From NCBI GenBank assembly GCA_903917955.1, contig CAIXCO010000246.1, positions 1 through 27,755 of the forward strand: 27,755 nt of DNA. The letters run 5' to 3'. Shown piece by piece: positions 7,647 to 15,945 of this stretch (the stretch's first letter is position 1; every line of letters begins with the position of its first letter). The notes below the pieces were generated by a model. That model had not been told where the DNA came from, ran no database searches, and was given only the letters and a program-made list of their open reading frames with translations. Made by a program: the position numbers and the translations under genes. The DNA is from an uncultured Chlorobiaceae bacterium (lineage in GTDB: Bacteria; Bacteroidota; Chlorobiia; Chlorobiales; Chlorobiaceae).

Positions 7647-8918
7647 ATGACACTGAACATAGCAAACCACCCCTGTTTCAACGATGCGTCGCGCCATAAA
7701 TTCGGGCGTATTCACCTCCCTGTTGCGCCAAAATGCAATATCCAGTGCAACTATTGCAGTCGTAAATTTGACTGCATGAACGAGAACCGCCCTGGCGTTA
7801 CGAGCAAGGTACTCTCGCCACAGCAGGCACTCTACTATCTGGATCAGGCCATGGTGCTCTCTCCAAACATTGCCGTTGTGGGTATTGCCGGCCCCGGGGA
7901 TCCCTTTGCCAACCCGGATGAAACGATGGAGACGCTGAGGCTGGTGCGTGAAAAATATCCCGAGATGCTGCTCTGCGTGGCAACCAACGGGCTCGACCTG
8001 CTGCCCTGGATTGACGAGCTTGCCCGACTGCAGGTGAGCCATGTCACCATCACCATCAACGCCATTGATCCGGAAGTGGGCGCGGAGGTCTACGCATGGG
8101 TCCGCTATAAAAAGAAGATGTACCGTGACATTGATGCCGCCAGACTCCTGATCAAGAACCAGCTTGAGTCACTCAAAAAGCTCAAGGAGGCTGGTGTCAC
8201 CGCCAAAGTGAACTCGATAATCATTCCGGGCATCAACGATACGCACGTCATTGCGGTCGCCTCAAAAGTTGCGGAACTGGGAGCCGACATTCTGAACTGT
8301 CTCCCCTACTACAACACCAAGGAGACCCTCTTCGAAAACATAGCGGAGCCCTCAGTTGATATGGTGACCGAAATACAGAGGGCGACAAGCGAATTTTTGC
8401 CGCAGATGAAACATTGCGCCCGCTGCCGCGCCGATGCAGTCGGTATTATCGGTGAAATCAACACCGAAGAGATGATGCAGAAGCTTGCCGAAGCGGCCGC
8501 AATGCCCAAAAATCCTGCTGAGTCGAGACCCTATATAGCCGTCAGCAGTATAGAGGGGGTGCTTATCAACCAGCACCTTGGAGAGGCTGACCGATTTCTG
8601 GTGTACGGCTTGAGCGCTTCAGGCGAATGCGTGCTGATTGATTCAAGAACAGCACCTCCCGCTGGTGGAGGCCGGGAGCGGTGGGAAGCACTGGCCGATA
8701 CCCTGAATGATTGCCGGGCACTGCTTGTCAACGGAGCAGGCGACTCCCCGAAAAAAGTGATGACGGCCAAAGGAATTGACGTTATGGTGCTTGAGGGGGT
8801 CATTGAAGAGGCTCTCTACGGGGTTTTTAACGGCCAGGATCTGAAACATCTGATGAAAAGCAGCCAGATCCACGCCTGCGGATCGAGTTGCAGCGGCACC
8901 GGGGGTGGATGCGGGTAA
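7647..8918 (+). CDS. nifB: NifB, FeMo-cofactor core synthase (radical SAM) with C-terminal NifX-like domain
   Basis: This 423-residue enzyme fuses two [4Fe-4S] clusters and inserts the central carbide from SAM to make NifB-co. The radical SAM motif CX3CX2C is at Cys30, Cys34 and Cys37 (CNIQCNYC), followed by Cys43. GIAGPGDPFANP (79-90) and CARCRADAVG (257-266) are hallmark NifB segments. Residues about 295-405 (YIAVSSIEGVLINQHLGEAD onward) form a NifX/NafY-type cofactor-binding domain, so this is the two-domain form of NifB. The protein ends in a Gly/Cys-rich tail, CGSSCSGTGGGCG. GGGAGG (7636-7641) precedes the ATG. It delivers its product to NifEN encoded just upstream. Confidence 0.97.
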   Translation: MTLNIANHPCFNDASRHKFGRIHLPVAPKCNIQCNYCSRKFDCMNENRPGVTSKVLSPQQALYYLDQAMVLSPNIAVVGIAGPGDPFANPDETMETLRLVREKYPEMLLCVATNGLDLLPWIDELARLQVSHVTITINAIDPEVGAEVYAWVRYKKKMYRDIDAARLLIKNQLESLKKLKEAGVTAKVNSIIIPGINDTHVIAVASKVAELGADILNCLPYYNTKETLFENIAEPSVDMVTEIQRATSEFLPQMKHCARCRADAVGIIGEINTEEMMQKLAEAAAMPKNPAESRPYIAVSSIEGVLINQHLGEADRFLVYGLSASGECVLIDSRTAPPAGGGRERWEALADTLNDCRALLVNGAGDSPKKVMTAKGIDVMVLEGVIEEALYGVFNGQDLKHLMKSSQIHACGSSCSGTGGGCG

Positions 8919-8922
8919 GCTG

Positions 8923-8938
8923 ACCAAGTAACCAAGTA
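8923..8938. repeat. Tandem octamer (ACCAAGTA x2)
   Basis: Two adjacent copies of ACCAAGTA lie directly after nifB and immediately before the larger hairpin. They look like slippage-derived simple repeat; no function is suggested. Confidence 0.7.
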
Positions 8939-8942
8939 ATCA

Positions 8943-8995
8943 GTTATCAGTTATCAGTTATCAGTAGTCAGCACTGATAACTGATAACTGATAAC
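8943..8995. repeat. Perfect 23-bp inverted repeat built from a heptamer tandem (nifB-ferredoxin spacer)
   Basis: The left arm 8943-8965 and right arm 8973-8995 are exact reverse complements over 23 bases with a 7-base loop (AGTCAGC). Each arm is made of about three tandem copies of TTATCAG or its complement CTGATAA. No T-tract follows, so it is not a standard intrinsic terminator. It could slow exoribonucleases, act as a partial transcription stop between nifB and the ferredoxin gene, or be an interspersed miniature repeat. The ferredoxin ATG is 19 bases past its end. Confidence 0.9.
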
Positions 8996-9014
8996 ACCTA
9001 ACCAAAATCGAATC

Positions 9015-9323
9015 ATGGACAAACCAAAACATCACATTCTTGTTTGCGCAAGTTTCCGTGCGCAGGGCACACCACAGGGAATCTGTCATAAAAAGGAGTC
9101 ACTCAGTCTGATTCCCTACATCGAGAGCGAGCTTTCCGATCGGGGCATGAGTGATGTCACCGTCTCGGCAACAGGGTGCCTCAATCTCTGCGAGAAAGGG
9201 CCGGTTTTGGTAATCTATCCCGAAAACTTCTGGTACGGCGAAATCGACAGTGAGGACAAAATCGACGAAATTCTTGATGCTCTTGAAGAGGGCGAAGCGT
9301 GCGAAGAGCACTTGATAAACTGA
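9015..9323 (+). CDS. Thioredoxin-fold [2Fe-2S] ferredoxin of the nif cluster
   Basis: This 102-residue protein has the cysteine spacing of the thioredoxin-like [2Fe-2S] ferredoxins: Cys11 (HILVCASFR), Cys24 (GICHKK), and Cys55 and Cys59 (ATGCLNLCEKGP). The same family includes the 2Fe-2S ferredoxin of Clostridium pasteurianum, which interacts with the MoFe protein, and the Azotobacter Shethna protein II, which protects nitrogenase from oxygen. The C-terminus is strongly acidic (DSEDKIDEILDALEEGEACEE), suiting docking to basic partners. Which of the electron-transfer or protective roles applies cannot be read from the sequence. No clear Shine-Dalgarno precedes the ATG. It is the last gene of the operon, ending just before a strong terminator. 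Confidence 0.9.
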   Translation: MDKPKHHILVCASFRAQGTPQGICHKKESLSLIPYIESELSDRGMSDVTVSATGCLNLCEKGPVLVIYPENFWYGEIDSEDKIDEILDALEEGEACEEHLIN

Positions 9324-9332
9324 GCAAAACTG

Positions 9333-9361
9333 CCCGGCGTTTTTCAGACGCCGGGTTTTTT
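9333..9361 (+). terminator. Rho-independent terminator of the nif operon
   Basis: An 8-bp perfect GC-rich stem, CCCGGCGT (9333-9340) with ACGCCGGG (9348-9355), closes a 7-base loop and is followed by six T residues (9356-9361). It begins 9 bases after the ferredoxin stop. On the opposite strand the hairpin is followed by a short T run, so it may also stop the converging gene that ends at 9403. Confidence 0.93.
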
Positions 9362-9402
9362 ATTCAAATGGAGGTCTGCCAGCGCCCCGCCGACAGGCAC
9401 AA

Positions 9403-9627
9403 CTACGGGTCCCCGGTTGTTGATTCAGGATGGGAAACGGAAGAATCGGGCGACTTTCTGACCTGCCTGGATTTAGGCTTTGGATCGGAGGCAAGAATCA
9501 ACAATGCTCCTATGGGTGGAGTTAAAAAAAAAGAGCAAAAAAAATACCCCCAAAAACCAAATTTTCTGTTTACGCCAACGAAAGCTATCAGAAGACAGAG
9601 AGCCATGTACAACAGGGTAATAGTCAT
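9403..9627 (-). CDS. Small two-helix membrane protein, function unknown
   Basis: This is a 74-residue protein. Residues 3-18 (ITLLYMALCLLIAFVG) and about 27-46 (WGYFFCSFFLTPPIGALLIL) are hydrophobic, separated by a short basic loop NRKFGF; the remaining 28 residues form a polar Ser/Pro/Lys tail. The G-V-N-R-K-F-G-F-W-G-Y-F-F pattern followed by a Pro-containing helix resembles small uncharacterised membrane proteins that I recall from Bacteroidetes and Chlorobi. The start at 9627 is chosen because GAAGGA (plus-strand complement at 9635-9640) lies 7 bases upstream; the frame continues to an ATG at 9669 without such a site. It converges on the nif terminator. Confidence 0.6.
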   Translation of the reverse strand: MTITLLYMALCLLIAFVGVNRKFGFWGYFFCSFFLTPPIGALLILASDPKPKSRQVRKSPDSSVSHPESTTGDP

Positions 9628-9877
9628 AAGACATTCCTTCACTCTTAAATTCACTGCACCTAAAACCAATCCTCCCCCATGCCGAAATCCGGACGCAAGA
9701 ACCGACCCATGAACGCAACGCCCTGAGCGCTCTCAGACAAATCCTCCCATACCGACACCATGATGCAATAACCGCTAACTGACACCTGTGACTCCATGAA
9801 AAGAAAAACTGGAATAGTGCAAAAAACGTCGAATCTTTCTGCGCTCCTTTGAAGTCACCACTGGCTATCTGCACCTA

Positions 9878-10414
9878 TCAGTTGGCTGTGCTTGCACCCT
9901 CATCTTTTTTTAAATCAGCGGCAACCTTTTTCCCTTTGTCAAACTGCTCTGCGAAATAGGACTTGACCTTTGATGGATCAAGATCAAGAAATGTACCACC
10001 AGATTCAAAATGCTGTACGAACACTTTGTGTACGGCATAGGTGGAAGCCCCGGAAATAACCGGCATGGTAATTGCACCGGTAGTCTGGCCAATCAAGGGA
10101 ATACATTTTATCAAACTCGACAGGGCACCTCCCAATGCTACGGGAAGAAAACCTCCCAGCAACGTCGTAATAACAGATTTGCCAACATCACGCCTGAATG
10201 GAACGCCATACTCCGCCGAAACTGTCCTGATCATATCAAGCTGAATGCCAATTAGTGCTACAAAATCAATAAGGGGTAAAGGAAAAAGCCCAACCCCCAT
10301 GGCTGCAAGAATGTGGTTTCTTGCATGTCTTTCAACGCGCCGATCGCGATCAAGTGTATCGTTGACACTTTCGCCGACCACTTCAACAGTGGTATTTGCT
10401 GTTTCGTTTTCCAT
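9878..10414 (-). CDS. DUF697-family membrane protein
   Basis: This 178-residue protein has the DUF697 pattern: a charged N-terminal stretch, then a hydrophobic segment with PLPLIDFVALIGIQLDMI (residues 45-62), a YGVPF motif (69-73), and further hydrophobic helices at about 81-102 (VITTLLGGFLPVALGGALSSLI) and 104-124. A polar Lys/Asp/Glu-rich C-terminus follows. DUF697 domains occur in YcjF-like and GTPase-linked membrane proteins; the molecular role of stand-alone forms is not known to me. CGGAGAT (plus-strand complement at 10422-10428) precedes the ATG by 7 bases. It is separated from the next gene upstream on its strand by 116 bases and is probably a single-gene unit. Confidence 0.75.
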   Translation of the reverse strand: MENETANTTVEVVGESVNDTLDRDRRVERHARNHILAAMGVGLFPLPLIDFVALIGIQLDMIRTVSAEYGVPFRRDVGKSVITTLLGGFLPVALGGALSSLIKCIPLIGQTTGAITMPVISGASTYAVHKVFVQHFESGGTFLDLDPSKVKSYFAEQFDKGKKVAADLKKDEGASTAN

Positions 10415-10530
10415 AATTGTGATCTCCGTTCATAAATGGCTGAAAAATTAACAATTTCACCAACTACTTATACTCAAAATATACGATATAAATAATATGC
10501 AAGAAAGCCGCACAAGCAACAAAAAAAATC

Positions 10531-11679
10531 CTATTGAATCAGTACTGGCCTTCCATGCCGAATTACATAGAGAAACAGGGGTTTATCTTCAAGATTGCCT
10601 GCGCGATCAAACTTGTATCTGCCGTTGGCACCATTAAACGCATCTGAATAGCGGATAGCATAAGAGAGATCAAGAGGGTTACGCGACCCTGTGGACTTGA
10701 TTGCTCTTGCAAGAATGTAGAGTGCATCGTAGCTTTGCGCGGCCCATGTATCGGGATACCTGCCGTAGCGGGCAAAAAATTTATTTACGAACAACTGATT
10801 TTCAGGGCTCAATGAACGGGAATTGTAAAGTTGAAAAAACATGGCGCCCTCATAGGCTGAACCTGCATGGGCACGCATTTGCGGAGTATTTGCGAACGCG
10901 CCGAATATGGGAGTTTTTAATCCTACCTTGCGTGCCTGTCGTAAAAAATCCCCGGCAACCGGTTCAAGTCCACTGAAAAAGATCAGATCAGCATCAACCA
11001 TTTTCAGTTCATTGACCAGCAAACGGAAATCAAAATTTTTACGGGAGTAAGAGGATTGATAGACCGCACTGATATTGTATTGATCAAGACCCACTTGATA
11101 CTGATAGGCCAGATCCTCCCCATAGGCATCCTCCTCCCAGATCACAACGATTTTTCGAAAACCGCGCTCTGCCGTTATTTTGGCAAGTCTCATTGCAATC
11201 CGGTCACTTGACAGAACGGTGCGATTGATATAGTTGAAGCCATGAGAGGTCATATCAGTATTATTTGCCCCAATCAAAAGATGCAGCAAGCGACTTGACT
11301 CAAAAATTGAGGAGGCCTGAATGGCCGGTCCGTCATCATAGTACCCTATGACTGCACTCATCTCTGCTGTATCGGCGAACTCCCTCGCTATACGTTTCTG
11401 CTTGTTGGCGTCAAAGCCGTCATCCCGTTTAATCAGGCGAAGAGTATAGCCACCGGCAAGATTATGGGAATTGATATCATCGAGAGCCAATTGAAGACCA
11501 TCGGCCATGCCGTCCTGATTGACCGAAAAGGGCCAGCAGATACCAACCACAACCTCTTTCGATGGTTTATTCAAAAGAGCAAACCTGCGTATTGCCTTGT
11601 CTTCATAAGAACGGAACTGTGGCAGCATGGCAAAAGCGAACAAAAGTGCTAGCGCCACAAAAAAAATATTTTTCTTCAT
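10531..11679 (-). CDS. Type-1 periplasmic binding protein (LivK-like), orphan
   Basis: This 382-residue protein has an N-terminal hydrophobic segment (residues 4-19, NIFFVALALLFAFAML) and a branched-chain-amino-acid-type binding fold. Strands and helices recognisable include VVVGICWPFSVNQDGMADGLQLALDDI (44-69, written here as a span of the family's first beta-alpha unit), SAVIGYYDDGPAIQASSIF, and RKIVVIWEEDAYGEDLA at the hinge to the second lobe. There is no lipobox cysteine and no clear AXA cleavage site, so it may stay anchored in the inner membrane facing the periplasm. No permease or ATPase gene adjoins it. It starts 3 bases after the SPFH gene stop, with AAGGA 7 bases ahead of its ATG, so the two form an operon. 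A sensory rather than transport role is inferred. Confidence 0.8.
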   Translation of the reverse strand: MKKNIFFVALALLFAFAMLPQFRSYEDKAIRRFALLNKPSKEVVVGICWPFSVNQDGMADGLQLALDDINSHNLAGGYTLRLIKRDDGFDANKQKRIAREFADTAEMSAVIGYYDDGPAIQASSIFESSRLLHLLIGANNTDMTSHGFNYINRTVLSSDRIAMRLAKITAERGFRKIVVIWEEDAYGEDLAYQYQVGLDQYNISAVYQSSYSRKNFDFRLLVNELKMVDADLIFFSGLEPVAGDFLRQARKVGLKTPIFGAFANTPQMRAHAGSAYEGAMFFQLYNSRSLSPENQLFVNKFFARYGRYPDTWAAQSYDALYILARAIKSTGSRNPLDLSYAIRYSDAFNGANGRYKFDRAGNLEDKPLFLYVIRHGRPVLIQ

Positions 11680-11682
11680 CTC

Positions 11683-12549
11683 TCAATCCTTGCCTAAAAT
11701 AATCGGCAGACCAGATTGGCCGGAGCCTATCACCACGACTTTAGCATTTGATGACTTGGCCAACTCTCCCGTTGCCCGAATGCCTTCCCATTTAAGAACA
11801 GAAGCGGTCAAGCTCTTGTTTATCGTCTCGTTGTACATCCGAATACCTTCAGATTCGATCTGCATACGTTCAGCCTCTTTTCTGGCAATCGAAAGACGGT
11901 AGACATATTCACCTTCACGCTGCTGCTGAACCATCTTTTCTTCAATCGCGAGAGAGATTCTGGCTGGAAGAGTGATGGATTCAATCGGTACATCATCAAT
12001 TTTTATAAAACGTGCCGCAAGATGAAGCCTCGATTGCTCGCTGAAGAGCAACTGAATAGCCTTCTGTGAAGTGTAGATGTCCTCCGGCTTGTACTGACCG
12101 AAAAGGGTACGGATAACAGAACGCACATCGGGGCGAATCGCCACATTGACAAAATCGGGCCCGACGAATTGATGGAGCATTGGAAGTGTCGAGGTGTCGA
12201 GGTAATAACGCACGGTGTACTTTACCTTAACAGTGAGTCCATCAAAAGTCAAAACATCAATCGAATCACGGAACTGCTGTTTACGGACATTGTAGATATA
12301 CATCTTGTTAAAGGGCAAAATCACATGTATCCCCTCAGGGTATACCGTATCAATCACAGTGCCCGCGCCAAAACGTCGCCATAAAACACCACGCTGTCCG
12401 GAGTGAATCGAGATTATGGTGCGATCAAAAAAGAAAAGCAGAACGAGAAGAAGCAGCAATCCCACCGAGATGAGTGGCATGGCATTGTGCCTGATAAACG
12501 ATTTGCTGAAGGTGCCGAGAGTTGCAAGCCATTGACGAAGAAGTTTCAT
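11683..12549 (-). CDS. SPFH/prohibitin-like (Band 7) membrane protein
   Basis: This 288-residue protein has one transmembrane helix at residues 24-41 (MPLISVGLLLLLVLLFFF) and an SPFH domain from about 45 to 230. SPFH features seen are GQRGVLWRRFGAGTVIDTVY, PEGIHVILPFNKMYIYNVR (71-89), VKVKYTVRYYLD and a C-terminal Glu/Arg/Gln-rich coiled coil (IARKEAERMQIESEGIRMYN) as in prohibitins and HflC/HflK. Such proteins form large membrane rings that organise microdomains or regulate membrane proteases. GAGGA lies 9 bases upstream of the ATG. The periplasmic binding protein gene follows after 3 bases, so the two products may act together at the inner membrane. Confidence 0.85.
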   Translation of the reverse strand: MKLLRQWLATLGTFSKSFIRHNAMPLISVGLLLLLVLLFFFDRTIISIHSGQRGVLWRRFGAGTVIDTVYPEGIHVILPFNKMYIYNVRKQQFRDSIDVLTFDGLTVKVKYTVRYYLDTSTLPMLHQFVGPDFVNVAIRPDVRSVIRTLFGQYKPEDIYTSQKAIQLLFSEQSRLHLAARFIKIDDVPIESITLPARISLAIEEKMVQQQREGEYVYRLSIARKEAERMQIESEGIRMYNETINKSLTASVLKWEGIRATGELAKSSNAKVVVIGSGQSGLPIILGKD

Positions 12550-12846
12550 TACAGGAGTTCCTCATATTTCATGTAGCCAAATACTACTTCCGCAGAATAT
12601 GTACATACAAGCATACACAAAACAAGCCTCATCAGATGTGTTACCTACGACTGAAGTTCGGCAACTTGATCCCGGTAAAGCTTTAACGATTCAGTATAAA
12701 GAAAAATAATTACAAATAAAATTCTCCACTTTCATTTGAATTACAATTATGTTACTTTGTGTTCAACGTGCGTAGCTTTTTATGCACTTGTCTTAACCGT
12801 ACCGTCGTCGCTCAGACAAAATGGCAACGGGATATAACATAACCAA
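12550..12846. other. Intergenic region between divergent transcription units
   Basis: This AT-rich spacer separates the leftward SPFH operon from the rightward radical SAM-NRPS cluster and must hold both promoters. No -35/-10 pair with good spacing, operator palindrome or RNA gene could be picked out by eye. Confidence 0.6.
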
Positions 12847-14154
12847 TTGAACCCCTCGTTTATGCCCCCGGAAAAAAACGGATGCATTTCTTCCTGCAAT
12901 TCCATCGAGTCCGCAGTGACTTCAAGAACGCAGTTCCTGTATATTTCACACAGACCTTCCTGCCCTGAATTGAAGGAATTTTTACCGCTGAAAATCGATA
13001 GCCGCCAGCTCGCAGATCTTGGTCTTGACTATGAGATTTCCCCGGAGGTTGCCTCCCAGCTTGTAATTGGTTCGGAATGGTTTACAAAACTCTACGAAAA
13101 CAATAACCTGACTGCCGCTGACCATTACCAGGAATGCCTGACAGATAGTAACCAGTCTCTTGAGATTCACAACTATACCGGACTCTGTCCTACCAATGTT
13201 CTGGAGGTCTCTCCATCTGTCGGGTCGTGTGCAGTTGCATGCCAGTACTGCCTGGTGACTGATGGCAATCATGTAAAACCAATTACTGTCTTTACAAACT
13301 ACGCAGAGCGATTGGCAAACTCTCTGGAGCACAATCGCCTGAAGCCCCTCTTTTACTACTTTTCACCAAAAACCGAGGCGTTTTCTGAACCACACCTTTT
13401 TAACGGTATAGCGCACGATATCCTGCGGACCTTTATACGCCATTTTCAGAAATATCCCGATTCTCCAGTGCGAATTTTTATCGCGACAAAGGCTGGTCCA
13501 AAGCACTTGCAGGTAGCTCACAAAGGGGACTCCCTTTTCTCTTTGATGAGCCAAATTGCCTCAAAAATTCAACTGAACGGCAGTATAGGCATTATGCCCC
13601 GTTACCTTCGTGAAGTGCTTGAACCAAATGCCGCATCAATTGAGGAACGCCTTGACGCACTGGTTCAATGCAGGGAACTCGGTTTATTTGCCGAGTCGGT
13701 TCTGTGTCAGCCTTTGATGCTCCCTTACCTGACCGATGAAAATATCGACCAGTACATGTCGCTTCTTGCATCCGCCGGTGTCCGCAACATTAAACCTGAA
13801 TTTCTGACGACAGAAATACGCAACCTGGTTTTGCTCTCGCAATACATCAACCACTTTAATCCCGAGCTCATTGCGGAATTTTTCCGGCCATATCTGTCGT
13901 ACGAGAATCAGAACCATATCAAACAGCGCTCAAGACTCGCTCCTGAACGCGCTGTTTGTGTTGAGTATCTCGAGAAGATTCGGAATTCGACGGAGAAGTA
14001 TGGTATAACAATCAGTATCTGCAACTGGGTAAAAAAAGAGCTGAGTACAAACGCCGAGTGGATTCGCCACATTGATCAGGCATCAGCAGCAAACGGTTAC
14101 CGCTGCCTTGGCTATCAGACAGGTTTATTCCCCGATAAGAAAGGCACTCTGTGA
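12847..14154 (+). CDS. Radical SAM protein (SPL/COG1533-like) of the NRPS cluster
   Basis: This protein of up to 435 residues has the radical SAM motif CX3CX2C at Cys128, Cys132 and Cys135 (VGSCAVACQYCLVTDG). After it come KPITVFTNYAERL, a FSPKTEAF segment, RIFIATKAGP, and ERLDALVQCRELGLFAESVLCQPLMLP. The order of these resembles the spore-photoproduct-lyase/COG1533 group by eye, but the substrate is unknown. The C-terminal 60 residues hold three scattered cysteines and no SPASM cluster pattern. It ends 6 bases before the NRPS start, so co-transcription and a role in making or modifying the peptide are likely. The start is uncertain: TTG at 12847 gives 435 residues, ATG at 12862 gives 430, and neither has a clear Shine-Dalgarno. 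Confidence 0.75.
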   Translation: MNPSFMPPEKNGCISSCNSIESAVTSRTQFLYISHRPSCPELKEFLPLKIDSRQLADLGLDYEISPEVASQLVIGSEWFTKLYENNNLTAADHYQECLTDSNQSLEIHNYTGLCPTNVLEVSPSVGSCAVACQYCLVTDGNHVKPITVFTNYAERLANSLEHNRLKPLFYYFSPKTEAFSEPHLFNGIAHDILRTFIRHFQKYPDSPVRIFIATKAGPKHLQVAHKGDSLFSLMSQIASKIQLNGSIGIMPRYLREVLEPNAASIEERLDALVQCRELGLFAESVLCQPLMLPYLTDENIDQYMSLLASAGVRNIKPEFLTTEIRNLVLLSQYINHFNPELIAEFFRPYLSYENQNHIKQRSRLAPERAVCVEYLEKIRNSTEKYGITISICNWVKKELSTNAEWIRHIDQASAANGYRCLGYQTGLFPDKKGTL

Positions 14155-14160
14155 AATGAC

Positions 14161-15945
14161 ATGCATTATCAGCAGAAAATACATGACTGTTTCAAATTAT
14201 CAGCGAGAAGGCAACCCTCCGCTCCCGCGATTATTACCGATGACGTTCTCATCACCTATGCAGAACTGGACGCTGCTTCCGAAAAACTGGCCATTGAACT
14301 GCAAACCAGGGGCATCAAGATCGAGGAATCGATCGGGGTTTTTACGGAACGATCGGCAGATCTCCCTGCCGCATTCCTTGCCATACTGAAAGCTGGAGGA
14401 GTCTATGTTCCCCTAGCCGCAGACCTGCCTGCCGACCGTCTGGCAAACATGGCTGAACAGGCAGGTATTCGCCGCCTGATTGTTCTTGATGGTATAGAAA
14501 TTCCTCCCGCACTCAGAGAAAGCCTCTTGAGCAATGGAAGCAGCAAACTGAGTGAAGTCGTCATCCGACCGGAAGAATTGTCTGCAGGGAACACCGGAGC
14601 ATCCACCGTTGACGAGAAAAACAGCCGCCTGACAACTCTTGCGGCAATTCTGTTTACCTCAGGATCTTCCGGCACTCCGAAAGGTGTTACCTTAACACAT
14701 GCCGCCTGCATCAATATGGTACTCGGCCATATTGATGCACAAGGCATCACCAGTAAAGACCGAATTTTACTCTCCTCTTCACCGGTTTTTATTCTTGGTT
14801 TTCGGTCGCTCTGCATCCCCCTGATTTCAGGTTCAGCCTTTGTCCCGGTAATGCGGTCAACAATCGACACTCCTGACCGCCTGCTTGAACTGATGAGCCT
14901 CCATAAGGTCTCGATCGCGTTTTTTACGCCCTCATACCTGCATCTGCTGAATGGAGCAGTACCAAAAGGACTTCGCTGCATCATGACTGCCGGCGAGCTG
15001 CCGAACGCCGATGATGCACAGCATTACGCCCGGCATGTTGACTATTGGAATATCTATGGAGCAACTGAGGTCTGCGGCACGATCTGCATGCATCATGTCG
15101 ATCCCGATGAAAAGGGTGCCATTCTGAGCGGCAGGCCGTTTGCCAATACGAAAGTCTATCTGCTGGATGAAGATGGCAATGAGGTGCCTAAAGGCGAGAT
15201 CGGAGAGGTTCATGTTATTGGAACCGGTGTTTCTCCGGGGTATCTGAAGCAACCTGAACTCAATACAGAGTATTTTGTTGAAACTCGATATGGACGTGCA
15301 TTCCGCTCTCATGACCTTGCCAGATGGAACAGTAACGATGAGCTTGAAACACTTGGCCGATCAGACAATGCGGTCAAAATTTCCGGACAGACCGTCTCTC
15401 TTGATGAGATTGAGCTGACGCTGCAGCGACATCCCCGGGTAAAAACAGCAAAGTTAGTGCACCTTAAAGACCGTATTTTTGCTTTTGTGGAGTGTCAGGA
15501 TTCAAGAGAAAAAGAAGCGGTAAACTGGCGTGAGTTTCTTCAGAAGAGGCTCCCCTCATATATGATTCCGGCTCATTTTACCGTACTGGACAACATACCG
15601 CTAAATTCTGCAGGCAAGGCTGATCAAAAGGCCCTTAAGGCGATTGCAGAAGAACTCTTCAATAACGGCTCAATTGAACAGGGTGGTTCAACTCCTCCAA
15701 TGGGCCCGCTTGAGCTGACAATAGCCGCAGTATGGGAAGAGCTGCTTGATTTCCGCCCGATCATGAGAGAGCAAAACTTCTTCTCCGCAGGCGGAACAAG
15801 TCTGCTTGCCATTGCGGTAAGCCAACGACTGCATCTGCTTGGCTATAATGTACCGGTGCAGATGGTGCTGAGTGCGCTGAACGTGAAAGCGCTTGCCGAA
15901 TATATCGCGTCAATTGAAGAGGAGAGTGACACCCACCTGAACAGT
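14161..15945 (+). other. NRPS module 1 (A1-T1), loading module for a probable non-amino acid
   Basis: Residues about 1-500 are an adenylation domain and 520-590 a carrier domain (Ser547). The core motif FDxS that supplies the amino-group-binding aspartate in amino-acid A domains reads FILG (210-213), so Asp is replaced by Ile211. By alignment to GrsA the ten pocket residues read I-L-R-F-M-A-I-G-T-K. Other motifs are altered (YGATE for YGPTE, RSHDL for RTGDL, GQTVSLDEIE for GxRxELGEIE), but the A10 lysine (Lys486 in SAGKADQ) and the RSD and HDL aspartates remain. Likely an active domain for an acyl, keto, hydroxy or aryl acid. Confidence 0.7.

Noticed and set aside
8943..8995. CRISPR-like array
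   Set aside because: The repeats are contiguous 7-base units without spacers and form a hairpin.
9299..9712. 137-codon plus-strand frame after the ferredoxin
   Set aside because: It runs through the intrinsic terminator and overlaps the ferredoxin end; composition is low-complexity with no domain.
9473..9874. 133-codon minus-strand frame overlapping the small membrane protein
   Set aside because: It overlaps the better-supported 9403-9627 gene in another frame and lacks a ribosome site and recognisable features.
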